From assembly GCA_001783695.1 (NCBI GenBank), contig MFNE01000005.1:11744-50832 (forward strand): 39,089 nucleotides of DNA, given 5' to 3'. Numbering within the stretch: the first letter of the stretch is position 1; the number at the start of each line of letters is the position of its first letter. The stretch comes from Candidatus Lambdaproteobacteria bacterium RIFOXYD2_FULL_50_16 (lineage in GTDB: Bacteria; SAR324; XYD2-FULL-50-16). The position numbers and the translations under genes are program-made. Below, piece by piece: positions 7,582 through 16,596 of the stretch. Below the pieces are notes generated by a model that saw nothing but the letters and a program-made list of their open reading frames with translations, did no database searches and was not told the DNA's origin.

Positions 7582-9353
7582 GTTTCCTCTTGTTTATTGA
7601 CTGTAGGGAGTGAGAAAGTAAAGGTGGTCCCTTTGCCAGGGAGGGAGTGGACGGTTAGCATCCCGCGATGCTCTTCAACCAGTTTTTGCACCACCACTAG
7701 GCCCAACCCAGTCCCATGTTCCTTAGTGGTATAGTAAGGTGAAAAAATCTTGGCTTCTTCTGCTTGGGAAATACCGGGTCCCGTGTCTTGAATGGTGATT
7801 ACCACCATGTTGCCCAGTTCGTTAGCAAGGATCAATAATAACCCATCCTTGCCAATCGCTTCAATGGCATTTTTGACTAGGTTGTGTGTAATTTCGAAGA
7901 GGTGATGTTCCTTAATCTGGATATTAGGTAAATCCCCCTTAATATTGATATTTACCGAAATCCGGCGGTTGTGGATCTCTTCTTCTAACAGGGAGACCAC
8001 GCGATTGATGGTTTTAGCAGCGTCACAGTCTTCGGCCATGTCTTGAGCCTTGGGCCCTTGGTCCAAGATATCTGCCAAGACTAACTCCAAGGTGGCTACG
8101 GTCTCTACGATCCGGTCCACCGGGTCGTAGTTAATATCAGCGGGGGTCATGCGTTTATGCACACGGCGAGCGAAGCCGCCAATAATAGCCATAGGTCCCC
8201 TGATCTCATGCGCCATTTGGGCGATTAGCTGGGCTTGGGTAGCCAACTTTTCTTGGTGCATCAATTGGGCTTGGGACTCTTTGATTTTAACGTTGGTGGC
8301 CTTAATATAGGTGATCGACTCCTCTAACTTAGAAAGCAATTTAACCGTCTCGATAACTTCAGTCGCGGTTTTAGCGAAGTCAGTTAACGCCTTGATATTA
8401 ATATCAGTAATCGCATGACCGGTAACCGCATTATCGGCGATCAAGATACCGACTGACTGTCCATGCCAGATCAAGGGAACCAAGAGACATTCATGAATCG
8501 AAAAGGTTTTACGCAACCAATTAAAACTTGGGAGGCTAACCAGGGTAGAAGTATCGTTTACTAATTGATATTTTTGGTTAAAAAGGGTTTGGATTAGGAT
8601 ATGATCCACCTCAGAAAGGTTGACCCGGATGTTGCGAACTAATTGATTGATCCAACTGTCTGAACCTTGCCCAGCGGCTTTATAGAGATCAATCATCTTG
8701 GTTAAGGTCGGCGGCGAAGCAGAAAGCTCCTGATAAATCCGCCCGGCCTCCTCTTTCGAGGCTGGACCAATCGCCTGCACCCCTTTTAATTCCTGATCAT
8801 CTTGATCAACCAGTAATAAAAAGCAACGATTAAACTTAAGTCCCTGCCCAGAGGTCACCGCCACTAAGATAGCATCAAAAATCTCGTGCATCTGAGGGGT
8901 TAAATCTTTGCCATGAAAAAAATGGAACCGCTCGACCAATTCCATCATTTTGTTGTTCACAAAATGTTGCAATTCCGTGGTTTCGGTGACGTTGGCGAAG
9001 GTGATTAATTTAAAAATCTGGTGATTGTGAAGCAAGTGTATTGAAAGCACCACGTCCATGATCACCCCACTTCTTTGCACCATTTGGGTGCGGTGGTTAA
9101 TCAAAGATCCATTATGGCAATCGAGCTCAAGCAAGGCTATGTACTGCTCCCGATTATGAGTGTGCTCAGGTAGTAGCATCGAAAAAGGCCTACCCTCTAC
9201 ATCATTAGAGCTATAACCAAAGTGCTGCTCCGCGGGAGCAGACCACTGCACAATGTTGTTTTCTCCGTCGAGTAGCATCCAGGCATGGAGAACTTTGTCC
9301 ATGTTGGAAAACAGCAACTCCTTAAAATCGGAGGAAGTGGAATTGACGTTCAT
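7578..9353 (-). CDS. Soluble PAS-GAF sensor histidine kinase
   Basis: A 591-residue kinase without membrane segments. A PAS domain (about 10-125, MLLDGENNIVQWSAPAEQHF) is followed by a GAF-like domain (about 140-340). A short coiled coil leads to HisKA with MAHEIRGPMAIIGGF (His382), then the HATPase with LVKNAIEAIG, DTGPGIS and GTGLGLVVVQKLVEEH. All catalytic motifs are present. It should autophosphorylate in response to a cytosolic cue and pass phosphate to the overlapping receiver. It lies back to back with the gene at 9448 across a 94-base gap that must hold both promoters; no convincing promoter could be picked in it. Confidence 0.92.
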   Translation of the reverse strand: MNVNSTSSDFKELLFSNMDKVLHAWMLLDGENNIVQWSAPAEQHFGYSSNDVEGRPFSMLLPEHTHNREQYIALLELDCHNGSLINHRTQMVQRSGVIMDVVLSIHLLHNHQIFKLITFANVTETTELQHFVNNKMMELVERFHFFHGKDLTPQMHEIFDAILVAVTSGQGLKFNRCFLLLVDQDDQELKGVQAIGPASKEEAGRIYQELSASPPTLTKMIDLYKAAGQGSDSWINQLVRNIRVNLSEVDHILIQTLFNQKYQLVNDTSTLVSLPSFNWLRKTFSIHECLLVPLIWHGQSVGILIADNAVTGHAITDINIKALTDFAKTATEVIETVKLLSKLEESITYIKATNVKIKESQAQLMHQEKLATQAQLIAQMAHEIRGPMAIIGGFARRVHKRMTPADINYDPVDRIVETVATLELVLADILDQGPKAQDMAEDCDAAKTINRVVSLLEEEIHNRRISVNINIKGDLPNIQIKEHHLFEITHNLVKNAIEAIGKDGLLLILANELGNMVVITIQDTGPGISQAEEAKIFSPYYTTKEHGTGLGLVVVQKLVEEHRGMLTVHSLPGKGTTFTFSLPTVNKQEET

Positions 9354-9447
9354 CTAAGTTGCCTTCGGCGCTGCGATGGTTTATGGATAACCTAACTTTT
9401 TCAAAGTCCTTTGTCACCCTCTTTACACAAGTGCTTGCTGGCCCCCT

Positions 9448-9678
9448 ATGATCAATCTCACTCCCTTGACCGAAGACCATCCCCGTTTGATCTTGGCTAA
9501 CAAGTACAACAAACTAAAAAATCAAACCCGTCCTAGTGGCTGGGAAGAGTGCCATTCTGAAGAAGAGTGGTTGGTAAAGTTGCATTTTTTAAGGCGACTC
9601 TTTTTAGATAAACGAATCACGCCAGAGAAGTTCCAACTGATGGAACGCGCTCTGGTGCTGGGTTGGTTGTCCCACTAA
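9448..9678 (+). CDS. Hypothetical 76-residue protein
   Basis: A small acidic-to-neutral soluble protein, MINLTPLTEDHPRLILANKY at the start, with many aromatic and charged residues and no signal peptide or membrane segment. The family was not recognised. The frame is probably real: it is read in the same direction as the hybrid kinase gene, ends 7 bases before it, and has the same codon style as its neighbours. The start ATG lacks an obvious Shine-Dalgarno. It may be a regulator or adaptor of the large kinase-like protein next door, which is only a guess from position. Confidence 0.55.
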   Translation: MINLTPLTEDHPRLILANKYNKLKNQTRPSGWEECHSEEEWLVKLHFLRRLFLDKRITPEKFQLMERALVLGWLSH

Positions 9679-9685
9679 GAGGCCT

Positions 9686-12600
9686 ATGAAAATCAAAAAT
9701 TGGCTTCCTCTGCTCGTGTTTATTTTAGGGCTAGGGTTTATTTATGGGCAATATTACCAGCAGTTGGCTCAGCGGGACAATATGGTCCAAAAAGGGGCTC
9801 AAGAACAGCTGGCGCTAGGAGCCGCCCGTTTCGAGACCGGCCTAAAGGCGCTTAATCAAAGCTTGCATATCAATGTGCGCTTAGCTGAAAATACTCAATC
9901 TGCGTTGGACGCTGAGGGTTTATTTAAGGAACTTAAAGCAAACGGCCTCGCGGTTGAGCAAGTGCTTTGGGTGGAGCGCTGGGAAGAGGCTGACCGAGCC
10001 AAACAGTTAAAAGAGCTTACCAAAATAAACAAAGACTTTGCCCTTCGACTCTCCCCTGAACAACTCAAAAATCGGGAGTTTTATCTCCCGGTGACCGGGT
10101 CCTATCCCAATATCAGCGAACAAGGCCGAGATCTCGCCTTGTTAGAGCCGCTGGTGGCGCTGCTAGAGCGGGTCCAACTAGAAGGCCAACCCAAACTCTA
10201 TGACAAGGATTTTAAAGACGCTTTTGGTGCCGGGCTGTGGATGGCGGTTCCGCAAAGCCAAAAAAAGCATTGGTTTTTAATCAAACTAGACGCCAAGGAG
10301 CTATCCAAAACCCTCTCCCAAGGACATCCTGAGGGGATGGGGTATCGGCTTGGGCTCAAGGGAGATCGACTCTGGACCGCGCAGTCGGCTTTGGGTCAAG
10401 GGCATCTAGTGGAACTGGGTTTAGAGACCCCTTTATTAGGGCAACAGGTCTCTTTATTGTTCACCGCCTACCAGCAACCAGTCCCAACCTTGGGCAACGA
10501 GGTCGATATTGCTTTGTTGATCTTTGGGTTCCTCTGGACCTTAGGGGCGGCCTTCTCGATTCGTTATTTTGCGGATGGGCTAGAAAAAGCGCTGGCCCAA
10601 AGTGAGGCCAGAAAAAGGCGCTTAGAATTTTACCAAACTGGACTAGAAAAAGTGCAGGCCAAAGCGGGAATAGAAAACGCTTTACGCGCAGCGCTTTCAG
10701 CTATCTCTACCTACGCAAATTGGCCCTTAGCCCATACTGCATTACCCGATGAATCTGGCCATAAGGTGGAAACCGCCTTTTGGCACCAAACTGAACCTGG
10801 AAGTTTTTCCAGTTTTATTGAAGCTGCCGAATCTAAAAACTTCCAATCTGGCGAGGGTTTAGTAGATCGTGTTTTAGCCAATGAAAAACTGGTATGGATC
10901 GAGGATATTAGCGCGGACGCTAGCTTTTCAAGAACCAAAATTCACTATGACTTTGGGGTCAAAACGGCGGTGGGATTCCCGGTTTTTTCAGGCGGTGAGA
11001 TTGTCACGGTTTTAGAGTTTTTTTCCGCCGATCAACAAGCCTGGGATCAAGAGCGTATCGACGCTATTGCTCCTTTAATCACCCAATTAGGGGCGGCCTT
11101 AGAGGGTCACTGGGCCGATTCGCGCCAAGAGACCTTACGCGCTCGCTTGGGCGCGTTGATCAGCCAGTTAGATCAGCCCTTGTTGTTGTTTGACCAAAAC
11201 GGGCAAATGATTGAAGGAAACCCGGCAGCAGAGCAGTTTTTTGGTTATAAAACCAAAGAATTGCGTGGCCGCCCCTTGACCCTTTTAATCGCCGATCAAG
11301 ACCAACTTAAAGAACAGTTAGTGCAGATCATTATTGGGGAACCTCGCTGGCCCCAAACCAAGGCTATCAAGGCGCGTCGTAAAGACGGACGGGCTGAATC
11401 GGCAAATGTCCTTTTCGGACGCCTGGAGTCTGGCCCCGCAGGTCTATATTTCGCGCGTTTTTCGTTGGACCAGGCCCCTATGGAGGCCCGCCCTACGGTA
11501 GCCCAGACTATTTCGAAAGGGTATGAAGAGCAAGAGCGGAGCGCCCGCCAAAACCGGCTGGGCACAGACTATTTTTCCTCGCTCGGCCAATCTTTAAAGT
11601 TGCCTGCCACTGCCTTAGTAAACTTGGCTAGAAACTTGGCCCAAGAAACAGGGGCTCCAGAACAGGCCCAGATTTTAAACACCCTAGTCAAAACCAGTCA
11701 GAGTTTAGAAAAAACCCTAAGTCGGGCCATTGAACTAGCTCGGGCCGAATCAGGCCGGTTAGTCTTGCGCCAGCAACCATTTGATTTACGCAAACTGGTA
11801 GAGCGGGTTTTAGAGGCCTATTTTCATAAAGCTACCACCAAAGGGCTGGAGTTGGTCAGTTACATAGGCACCGAGGTACCGGTGGCCTTGATTGGAGACC
11901 CAGACCGCCTGTTCCGCTTGTTGTCCATTTTAGTTGAAAACGCGGTTGATTATACCTCTCGGGGAGAGGTGGTCTTGGAATTATCGGCGATCAGCCAGTC
12001 AGTCGAGATAGTAGAGCTTAGTTTCAAGGTCCGAGATTCAGGCTTGGGCCTTTCTGAAGCCAAACAAACAGAATTGGCCAACCAGCTTTCCGGCCTGATC
12101 AAAGGTGGAAAAGAAGGGGCCCAACACGCCCTTGGAGTGCGTCTTGCTGGGGCCTTGGCCGGTCTAATGGGCGGAGGCTTGCGATTCTCTGGGATTGAGG
12201 GGCAAGGTTCCTCCTTTGGTTTTTCTGCCAGATTAGGGCGTCAGCCTGAACCTCGCGAGACGGGTATGCGCGCCGTGCGTAACCTTTCAGGAGTGCGGGT
12301 TTTGTTAATCGAACCTAACCTTTCTTTAGGTCAGGTTCTACAAAAGTACCTGCTTTATTGGGGGGCACAACCCTCTTTATGCGCCAGCCTTGCAGAGGCG
12401 CAAAAGTTAGTTGGCGGACGACGAAACCCCACGGACTTGATTATTTTAGATCAATCCTTTGGCCATGACCGCCTAGACCAACTACGCGAATTAAGAAAAA
12501 CCCTGCCTGGGCTGCCGGTTATCTTGACCAGCAACCTGGATGGCTCGATGGTGATCCCAGAAAACGAAGACCTCGAACCCATAGCCCGCCTTAATAAACC

Positions 12601-13054
12601 CATTAAAAGTTTAGAACTTTACCCCTTGATGTTGCGACTCTTAGGGCGCAACGATGAAGCCGCCGGAGCCCGTGAGCCCAAAGCTAAGGTGCTATTAGTC
12701 GAAGACAAAAAAGAAGAGGTGCAACTTCTAGTACAGGCCCTGAAGGCTGCTTCGTGGCAGGTAACCTTGGCCCAGAGCGCCAAAGAAGCCATGGAGGCTA
12801 GAGCCAACAACGAGTTTCGCTTAACCCTGGTAGATTTAAGTCTGCCAGGTACCGATGGCTTGGAGTTGATTACCATGTTACGCCGCTGGGAAGAGGAAAA
12901 CTTAGGTTATCTCTTGCCGTTAATCGCGCTGGCCGATCGAGGGGAGGGAGGCCGCAAACAAGCCGCCTATCAAGCCGGAGCCGATCTAGCCCTTTCTAAA
13001 CCGGTTGATCCTTTATATTTAATTGAATTGTTAAAGAGTTATTTTTACCTCTAA
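9686..13054 (+). CDS. Degenerate hybrid histidine kinase with two receiver domains
   Basis: A 1122-residue protein with a membrane segment at about 7-24, a periplasmic stretch, a second membrane segment near 272-292, a GAF domain (about 320-475), a PAS domain (about 490-600), a HisKA/HATPase region (about 620-860) and two C-terminal receivers (about 872-990 and 1003-1122). The H-box position reads SLGQSLKLPATAL, so the phospho-accepting His is replaced by Gln635. The ATPase keeps the N-box Asn (VENAVDYT) and DSGLGL but its G2 box (HALGVRLAGAL) is poor. Receiver 1 has lost the acidic pair (IEPN) but keeps an Asp in LDQS. Receiver 2 keeps VEDK, Asp in LVDLSLPGTDG and Lys in SKPVD, with Ala at the Thr/Ser position. 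It is likely a pseudokinase scaffold or an acceptor for another kinase. Confidence 0.88.
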   Translation: MKIKNWLPLLVFILGLGFIYGQYYQQLAQRDNMVQKGAQEQLALGAARFETGLKALNQSLHINVRLAENTQSALDAEGLFKELKANGLAVEQVLWVERWEEADRAKQLKELTKINKDFALRLSPEQLKNREFYLPVTGSYPNISEQGRDLALLEPLVALLERVQLEGQPKLYDKDFKDAFGAGLWMAVPQSQKKHWFLIKLDAKELSKTLSQGHPEGMGYRLGLKGDRLWTAQSALGQGHLVELGLETPLLGQQVSLLFTAYQQPVPTLGNEVDIALLIFGFLWTLGAAFSIRYFADGLEKALAQSEARKRRLEFYQTGLEKVQAKAGIENALRAALSAISTYANWPLAHTALPDESGHKVETAFWHQTEPGSFSSFIEAAESKNFQSGEGLVDRVLANEKLVWIEDISADASFSRTKIHYDFGVKTAVGFPVFSGGEIVTVLEFFSADQQAWDQERIDAIAPLITQLGAALEGHWADSRQETLRARLGALISQLDQPLLLFDQNGQMIEGNPAAEQFFGYKTKELRGRPLTLLIADQDQLKEQLVQIIIGEPRWPQTKAIKARRKDGRAESANVLFGRLESGPAGLYFARFSLDQAPMEARPTVAQTISKGYEEQERSARQNRLGTDYFSSLGQSLKLPATALVNLARNLAQETGAPEQAQILNTLVKTSQSLEKTLSRAIELARAESGRLVLRQQPFDLRKLVERVLEAYFHKATTKGLELVSYIGTEVPVALIGDPDRLFRLLSILVENAVDYTSRGEVVLELSAISQSVEIVELSFKVRDSGLGLSEAKQTELANQLSGLIKGGKEGAQHALGVRLAGALAGLMGGGLRFSGIEGQGSSFGFSARLGRQPEPRETGMRAVRNLSGVRVLLIEPNLSLGQVLQKYLLYWGAQPSLCASLAEAQKLVGGRRNPTDLIILDQSFGHDRLDQLRELRKTLPGLPVILTSNLDGSMVIPENEDLEPIARLNKPIKSLELYPLMLRLLGRNDEAAGAREPKAKVLLVEDKKEEVQLLVQALKAASWQVTLAQSAKEAMEARANNEFRLTLVDLSLPGTDGLELITMLRRWEEENLGYLLPLIALADRGEGGRKQAAYQAGADLALSKPVDPLYLIELLKSYFYL

Positions 13055-13166
13055 ACATAAATATAGCCTCCCAAGGTTGGCCAAGAGGTTTGAGGTTCGG
13101 GCCATAGATTTTGCCTTGTTCCTCACGCCCTCGGGATTTGTTATGAGGTGCAGTTTTAGCCCAATC

Positions 13167-13478
13167 TTATTGTTTGAGCGCCTTTCCTAAAACCTTTTCC
13201 AACTTTTCGGTTTTAGCCCTCAAACGCTCCGATTTTCCTTGGCGGGCATCAATTTTAATTTGCGTGGTGATCCGCCCGCAATCACTTGACATCTTTTGAT
13301 AACAGGCAGTAACCACCGCCATCACCTCGTCCCACTCGCCCTCAATAACTGTTCCCATAGGATTAAGCTTATAGGGCAAGCCCGATTGATCAATGATCTC
13401 TAAGCTGCGCGCGACGTAACTAGAAACCGACTCCCCTTTGTCCAAAGGTGTCATCGAAAATTCTAAAAGCACGGACAT
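13167..13478 (-). CDS. MTH1187-family thiamine-binding protein
   Basis: A 103-residue protein that matches the MTH1187/YkoF-like (DUF77) family: it starts MSVLLEFSMTPLDKGESVS and has SYVARSLEIIDQSGLPYKLN, PMGTVIEGEWDEVM and a closing Lys/Glu-rich helix. Family members are small ferredoxin-like-fold proteins, some shown to bind thiamine or related pyrimidines in the cytosol. The length is typical. It begins immediately after the hldD stop with no gap, so translation is likely coupled. Confidence 0.88.
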   Translation of the reverse strand: MSVLLEFSMTPLDKGESVSSYVARSLEIIDQSGLPYKLNPMGTVIEGEWDEVMAVVTACYQKMSSDCGRITTQIKIDARQGKSERLRAKTEKLEKVLGKALKQ

Positions 13479-14438
13479 TTAGTTCCCTTTAGCAAGGTAA
13501 TTTTGCACATAATCTTTCACCCCGTCTTCTAAGCGGGTGAAGGATTTTTTATACCCAGTGGCCTTTAGCTTGGACATGTCAGCTTGGGTAAAATACTGAT
13601 AACGCCCACGCAAATGCTCAGGCATGTCGAAATATTCGATATGTGCCGGTTTACCCATGGCACTAAACGTTGCCAAAACCAAGTCTTTAAAACTCCGCGC
13701 CTCACCAGTGCCGAGGTTATAAATCCCTCCCAGGTCTGGCTGGTCCATAAAATACAACATCACTTCAACGACATCGGCAACATATACAAAATCACGCAAC
13801 TGTTCACCGTCTTTAAAACCCTCTTTATGGCTTTTAAAGAGCCGCACTTGGCCGCTTTGTACGATCTGGTCATAAGACTTAGAGATAACCGAGCGCATGT
13901 CCCCTTTATGTCGCTCATTGGGACCGTAAACATTGAAAAATTTGAGGCCTACCTGTTCTTCTAAATAACCTTGAGCCTCGGCCCAAAGGTCGAAGGCGTA
14001 TTTAGAAAACCCGTAGGGATTTAAGGGCTTATATTTGAGCAAATCTCCCTGGTCTGAATAACCCTCGTCCCCATCACCATAAGTGGCCGCCGAACTGGCG
14101 TAAATAAACCGAATCTGGTTTTCTGCGGCGTAGCGCGAGAGGAGTTGCGAGTAGCGGTAATTGTTGTCCATCAAAAAGGCCGCGTCCAGTTCGGTAGTGG
14201 CAGAGCAAGCACCCAAATGAAAAATCGCCTCGATCTCGGACTCGATCTGTTCGCCGTCCAAAGCCTCAATAAACTCTTGCCGGTCCAGGTAGTCGTTGTA
14301 CACAAGACCAATCAGGTTTTTGTATTTATCGTTTTTGCCTAAATGATCGACAACTAAAATATCCGTAATCCCGCGGGCATTTAGTCCGTGAATCAGGCGA
14401 CTACCAATAAACCCGGCCCCTCCGGTAACAATAATCAT
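13479..14438 (-). CDS. hldD: ADP-L-glycero-D-manno-heptose 6-epimerase
   Basis: This enzyme converts ADP-D-glycero- to ADP-L-glycero-beta-D-manno-heptose, the last step in making the heptose of LPS inner core. The 319-residue chain is an extended short-chain dehydrogenase. Evidence: the Rossmann motif TGGAGFIGSRL at the N-terminus, VVDHLGKNDKYKNL typical of HldD, the Ser/Thr strand YASSAATYGDGDEG, the catalytic Tyr and Lys in NPYGFSKYAFD, and NVYGPNERHKGDMRSV. It implies an LPS-bearing outer membrane. It lies 2 bases after the small membrane protein gene and directly before the MTH1187 gene. Confidence 0.95.
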   Translation of the reverse strand: MIIVTGGAGFIGSRLIHGLNARGITDILVVDHLGKNDKYKNLIGLVYNDYLDRQEFIEALDGEQIESEIEAIFHLGACSATTELDAAFLMDNNYRYSQLLSRYAAENQIRFIYASSAATYGDGDEGYSDQGDLLKYKPLNPYGFSKYAFDLWAEAQGYLEEQVGLKFFNVYGPNERHKGDMRSVISKSYDQIVQSGQVRLFKSHKEGFKDGEQLRDFVYVADVVEVMLYFMDQPDLGGIYNLGTGEARSFKDLVLATFSAMGKPAHIEYFDMPEHLRGRYQYFTQADMSKLKATGYKKSFTRLEDGVKDYVQNYLAKGN

Positions 14439-14440
14439 CT

Positions 14441-14932
14441 TTATCCTCGTAAATGGGCTTGGGCCCGGTTTTTAAAGGCTTCGTCGGCAGTTCCAGATTC
14501 GGCCAAAAGGGAAAATTGATCTCTAATTTCCGGGTCCGTTTCAGGGTGGGCCAGGATCAAGCTTGCTTTATAATAACGCCAATCCCCATCGGCCAAATCA
14601 CCCAAATCGGTCTGTCTTTTGCCCTGGGGAACCTTACCCTCAAACCAACTTTGTGAATCGGACACAAAATCTTGAAGATGGCAACTGCAATCAGGGCAAT
14701 GGGGCAGAGTTGGCGGGGTTTTTTCCAAAAAAAAGGGACCATATTTTTTCCCTTCGTCTAAGAGGCAAACCAAAGGGGTGGTTTTGGCAAGGGAGGTGGT
14801 TAAAAGCTGTCCCCGCATGGTGGATGGCCGAGAGCGTTGGGGGCCTGGTTTTCGGTTCCGGCGTCCCCGGAGCGCCATAAAAACCACAAATCCACCAAAA
14901 AGCAACCAAAAGTAAGGGTTGTAAATTTCCAT
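14441..14932 (-). CDS. Hypothetical single-pass membrane protein with a CPDC motif
   Basis: A 163-residue protein of unrecognised family. One membrane segment is seen near residues 5-21 (NPYFWLLFGGFVVFMALRG), followed by a very basic stretch (RRNRKPGPQRSRP) that would place the remainder in the cytoplasm. HCPDCSCH near residues 98-105 looks like half of a zinc-binding knuckle or a redox pair. The C-terminal third is acidic and helical. An AGGAG lies about 10 bases before the ATG. It is preceded by the NifA-like gene (53-base gap) and followed after 2 bases by hldD. No function is proposed. Confidence 0.7.
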   Translation of the reverse strand: MEIYNPYFWLLFGGFVVFMALRGRRNRKPGPQRSRPSTMRGQLLTTSLAKTTPLVCLLDEGKKYGPFFLEKTPPTLPHCPDCSCHLQDFVSDSQSWFEGKVPQGKRQTDLGDLADGDWRYYKASLILAHPETDPEIRDQFSLLAESGTADEAFKNRAQAHLRG

Positions 14933-14985
14933 TGTTTTTAGTTCTCCTGAAGGCCCAATCTACCTAAACCCAACGAACTTGGCAA

Positions 14986-16479
14986 TTACACCCGAATCTT
15001 GCGGACAACTAAATCGTATTTCTGGATACGGTAGCGAAGTTGGCGCAAACTGATTCCTAAAGCCTTGGCCGCCTTTACTTGAACCCCTCTCGACTCAGCC
15101 AGGGCGCGTTTAATAGCGGCCATTTCCTCTGCATCCAGGTTGGCCACCTCTTCTAAAGCAACTACCGGTTGGGCCACTGTCACACTGGGCTTGGGCTGTC
15201 TTGAACGAAGAATCTTAGGCAGTGTAAACCAACCCTCCTTTTCCATCAAAAAACCCGATTGCACTAGGTTTTCTAATTCGCGTACATTTCCCGGCCAATC
15301 AAGGTGGGCTAAATATTCAATATCCTCCTCGCGAATATTGATATTTTTTTTGTCTTGGTGGTTAAATTGATTCATAAAGTGCCTTACCAAAATTGGCACA
15401 TCGTCGCGGCGCTCCCTCAGGGGGGGGATATCCAGCCCGATTACGTTAAGCCGGTAATAAAGGTCCTCGCGAAAGGTCCCTTTAGTAATAGCCGCCTCTA
15501 AATCGACGTTAGTCGCGCATAAAATCCGTACATCTACATGTTTGGTTTCAGTGCCCCCCAACCGCTCGAACTCGCCTTCTTGCAAAACCCGCAAGATTTT
15601 TGCCTGGAAACCTAAGCTAGTGTCGCCGATCTCGTCTAAAAAAAGGGTGCCCCCATCGGCCAATTCAAAGCGGCCTTTACGGGTTTGAGTAGCCCCGGTA
15701 AAACTGCCCTTTTCATGACCAAAAAGCTCTGACTCCAACAGGTTGTCTGAAAGTGCGGCGCAGTTAACCCCAATAAACGGGGCCTTTTTGTGCAAACTAT
15801 AATCATGTATCGCTCGGGCAAATAGTTCCTTGCCTGTCCCCGATTCCCCCCGGATTAAAACCGTTGCCTTGGAAGCCGCCACCTTCCTTACTACTTGCGC
15901 CACCTCTTTTAACGACTCCGACTGGCCAATGATACCGTCTAAAATCATAGGCAGATCCTCGCGCTCTGGCCGAGCTTCGTTGATTTCGGGTACCGGAAAC
16001 CCCTTGGCTACCATCGACAGCGCCAAAAAATCGGACAAAAATTTGAACACCTTTTGCGCCAGCCGAACCTGTTCAAAATCGGTTATCTGAGCAGACAAGA
16101 TACCTAAAGGAAGGTTTTGGTGCCGGTAGATAACCGGTTGGATCAGATGCACCCTGGGCTTATTTACCAAGTCCTTGGGCATAGGGAGTTCTAAAAAGTC
16201 GTCGTCGCCGGGATAAAGCAAGGCCTCGTGTTGCATTCTAAGGCTGGCGGCACTTTCGGTTTTCCGATTGCCTTGGTTCCAGCGATTTTTATCGGCCTCG
16301 TCTAATTCGGGAGCGATATCAATAAAAAACCGATTGATTACGTTGTCGCGAATTAACAACATCGGGTTGCGCACGGCCAAGTAATCTTGCAACATCATCA
16401 AAACAATGTTGACCGAACGGATCAGGTCCGAGTTCGAGTTAAGGACCTTTGCGATTTGGTTTACTAGATCAAGCGACAT
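14986..16479 (-). CDS. NifA-like sigma-54 activator with N-terminal GAF domain
   Basis: A 497-residue bacterial enhancer-binding protein. Residues 1-165 look like the GAF domain of NifA-type regulators, with no receiver. The AAA+ domain (about 185-415) carries Walker A GESGTGKELFARAI, the sigma-54 contact loop in the functional form GSFTGA, and Walker B GGTLFLDEIGD. The C-terminus has a Fis-type helix-turn-helix, with QVKAAKALGISLRQLRYRIQ very like NifA. It should activate sigma-54 promoters in response to a small ligand or protein bound by GAF. No nitrogen fixation genes are in the window, so nifA is not assigned as a name. It is divergent from ftsY. Confidence 0.9.
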   Translation of the reverse strand: MSLDLVNQIAKVLNSNSDLIRSVNIVLMMLQDYLAVRNPMLLIRDNVINRFFIDIAPELDEADKNRWNQGNRKTESAASLRMQHEALLYPGDDDFLELPMPKDLVNKPRVHLIQPVIYRHQNLPLGILSAQITDFEQVRLAQKVFKFLSDFLALSMVAKGFPVPEINEARPEREDLPMILDGIIGQSESLKEVAQVVRKVAASKATVLIRGESGTGKELFARAIHDYSLHKKAPFIGVNCAALSDNLLESELFGHEKGSFTGATQTRKGRFELADGGTLFLDEIGDTSLGFQAKILRVLQEGEFERLGGTETKHVDVRILCATNVDLEAAITKGTFREDLYYRLNVIGLDIPPLRERRDDVPILVRHFMNQFNHQDKKNINIREEDIEYLAHLDWPGNVRELENLVQSGFLMEKEGWFTLPKILRSRQPKPSVTVAQPVVALEEVANLDAEEMAAIKRALAESRGVQVKAAKALGISLRQLRYRIQKYDLVVRKIRV

Positions 16480-16596
16480 ACGGCCTTTATTGGGGTTCGG
16501 CCTAGACCCTAGGGTTGATTGTCAATTTTGTCAAGATGGATCGGCTTGATCCTTTTGCTTAGAACCGTTAAGGGTAAGGCCGAAACCAAGGAGCCC

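Noticed and set aside
9354-9447. Short inverted repeat GGTT..AACC as an operator
   Set aside because: The arms are too short and the match too common to support a site.
13055-13166. Possible terminator between the hybrid kinase and MTH1187 genes
   Set aside because: Only 4-5 base complementary arms (such as CCTCA with TGAGG) were found, with no T run, so no terminator is called.
16519-16596. Upstream TTG start for ftsY
   Set aside because: The added 26 residues are not FtsY-like and there is no Shine-Dalgarno, while AAGGAG precedes ATG 16597.
16480-16596. GGATC-ggctt-GATCC hairpin and repeated TTGTCAA near ftsY
   Set aside because: A five-base stem with a five-base loop and a seven-base repeat are within chance for this length.
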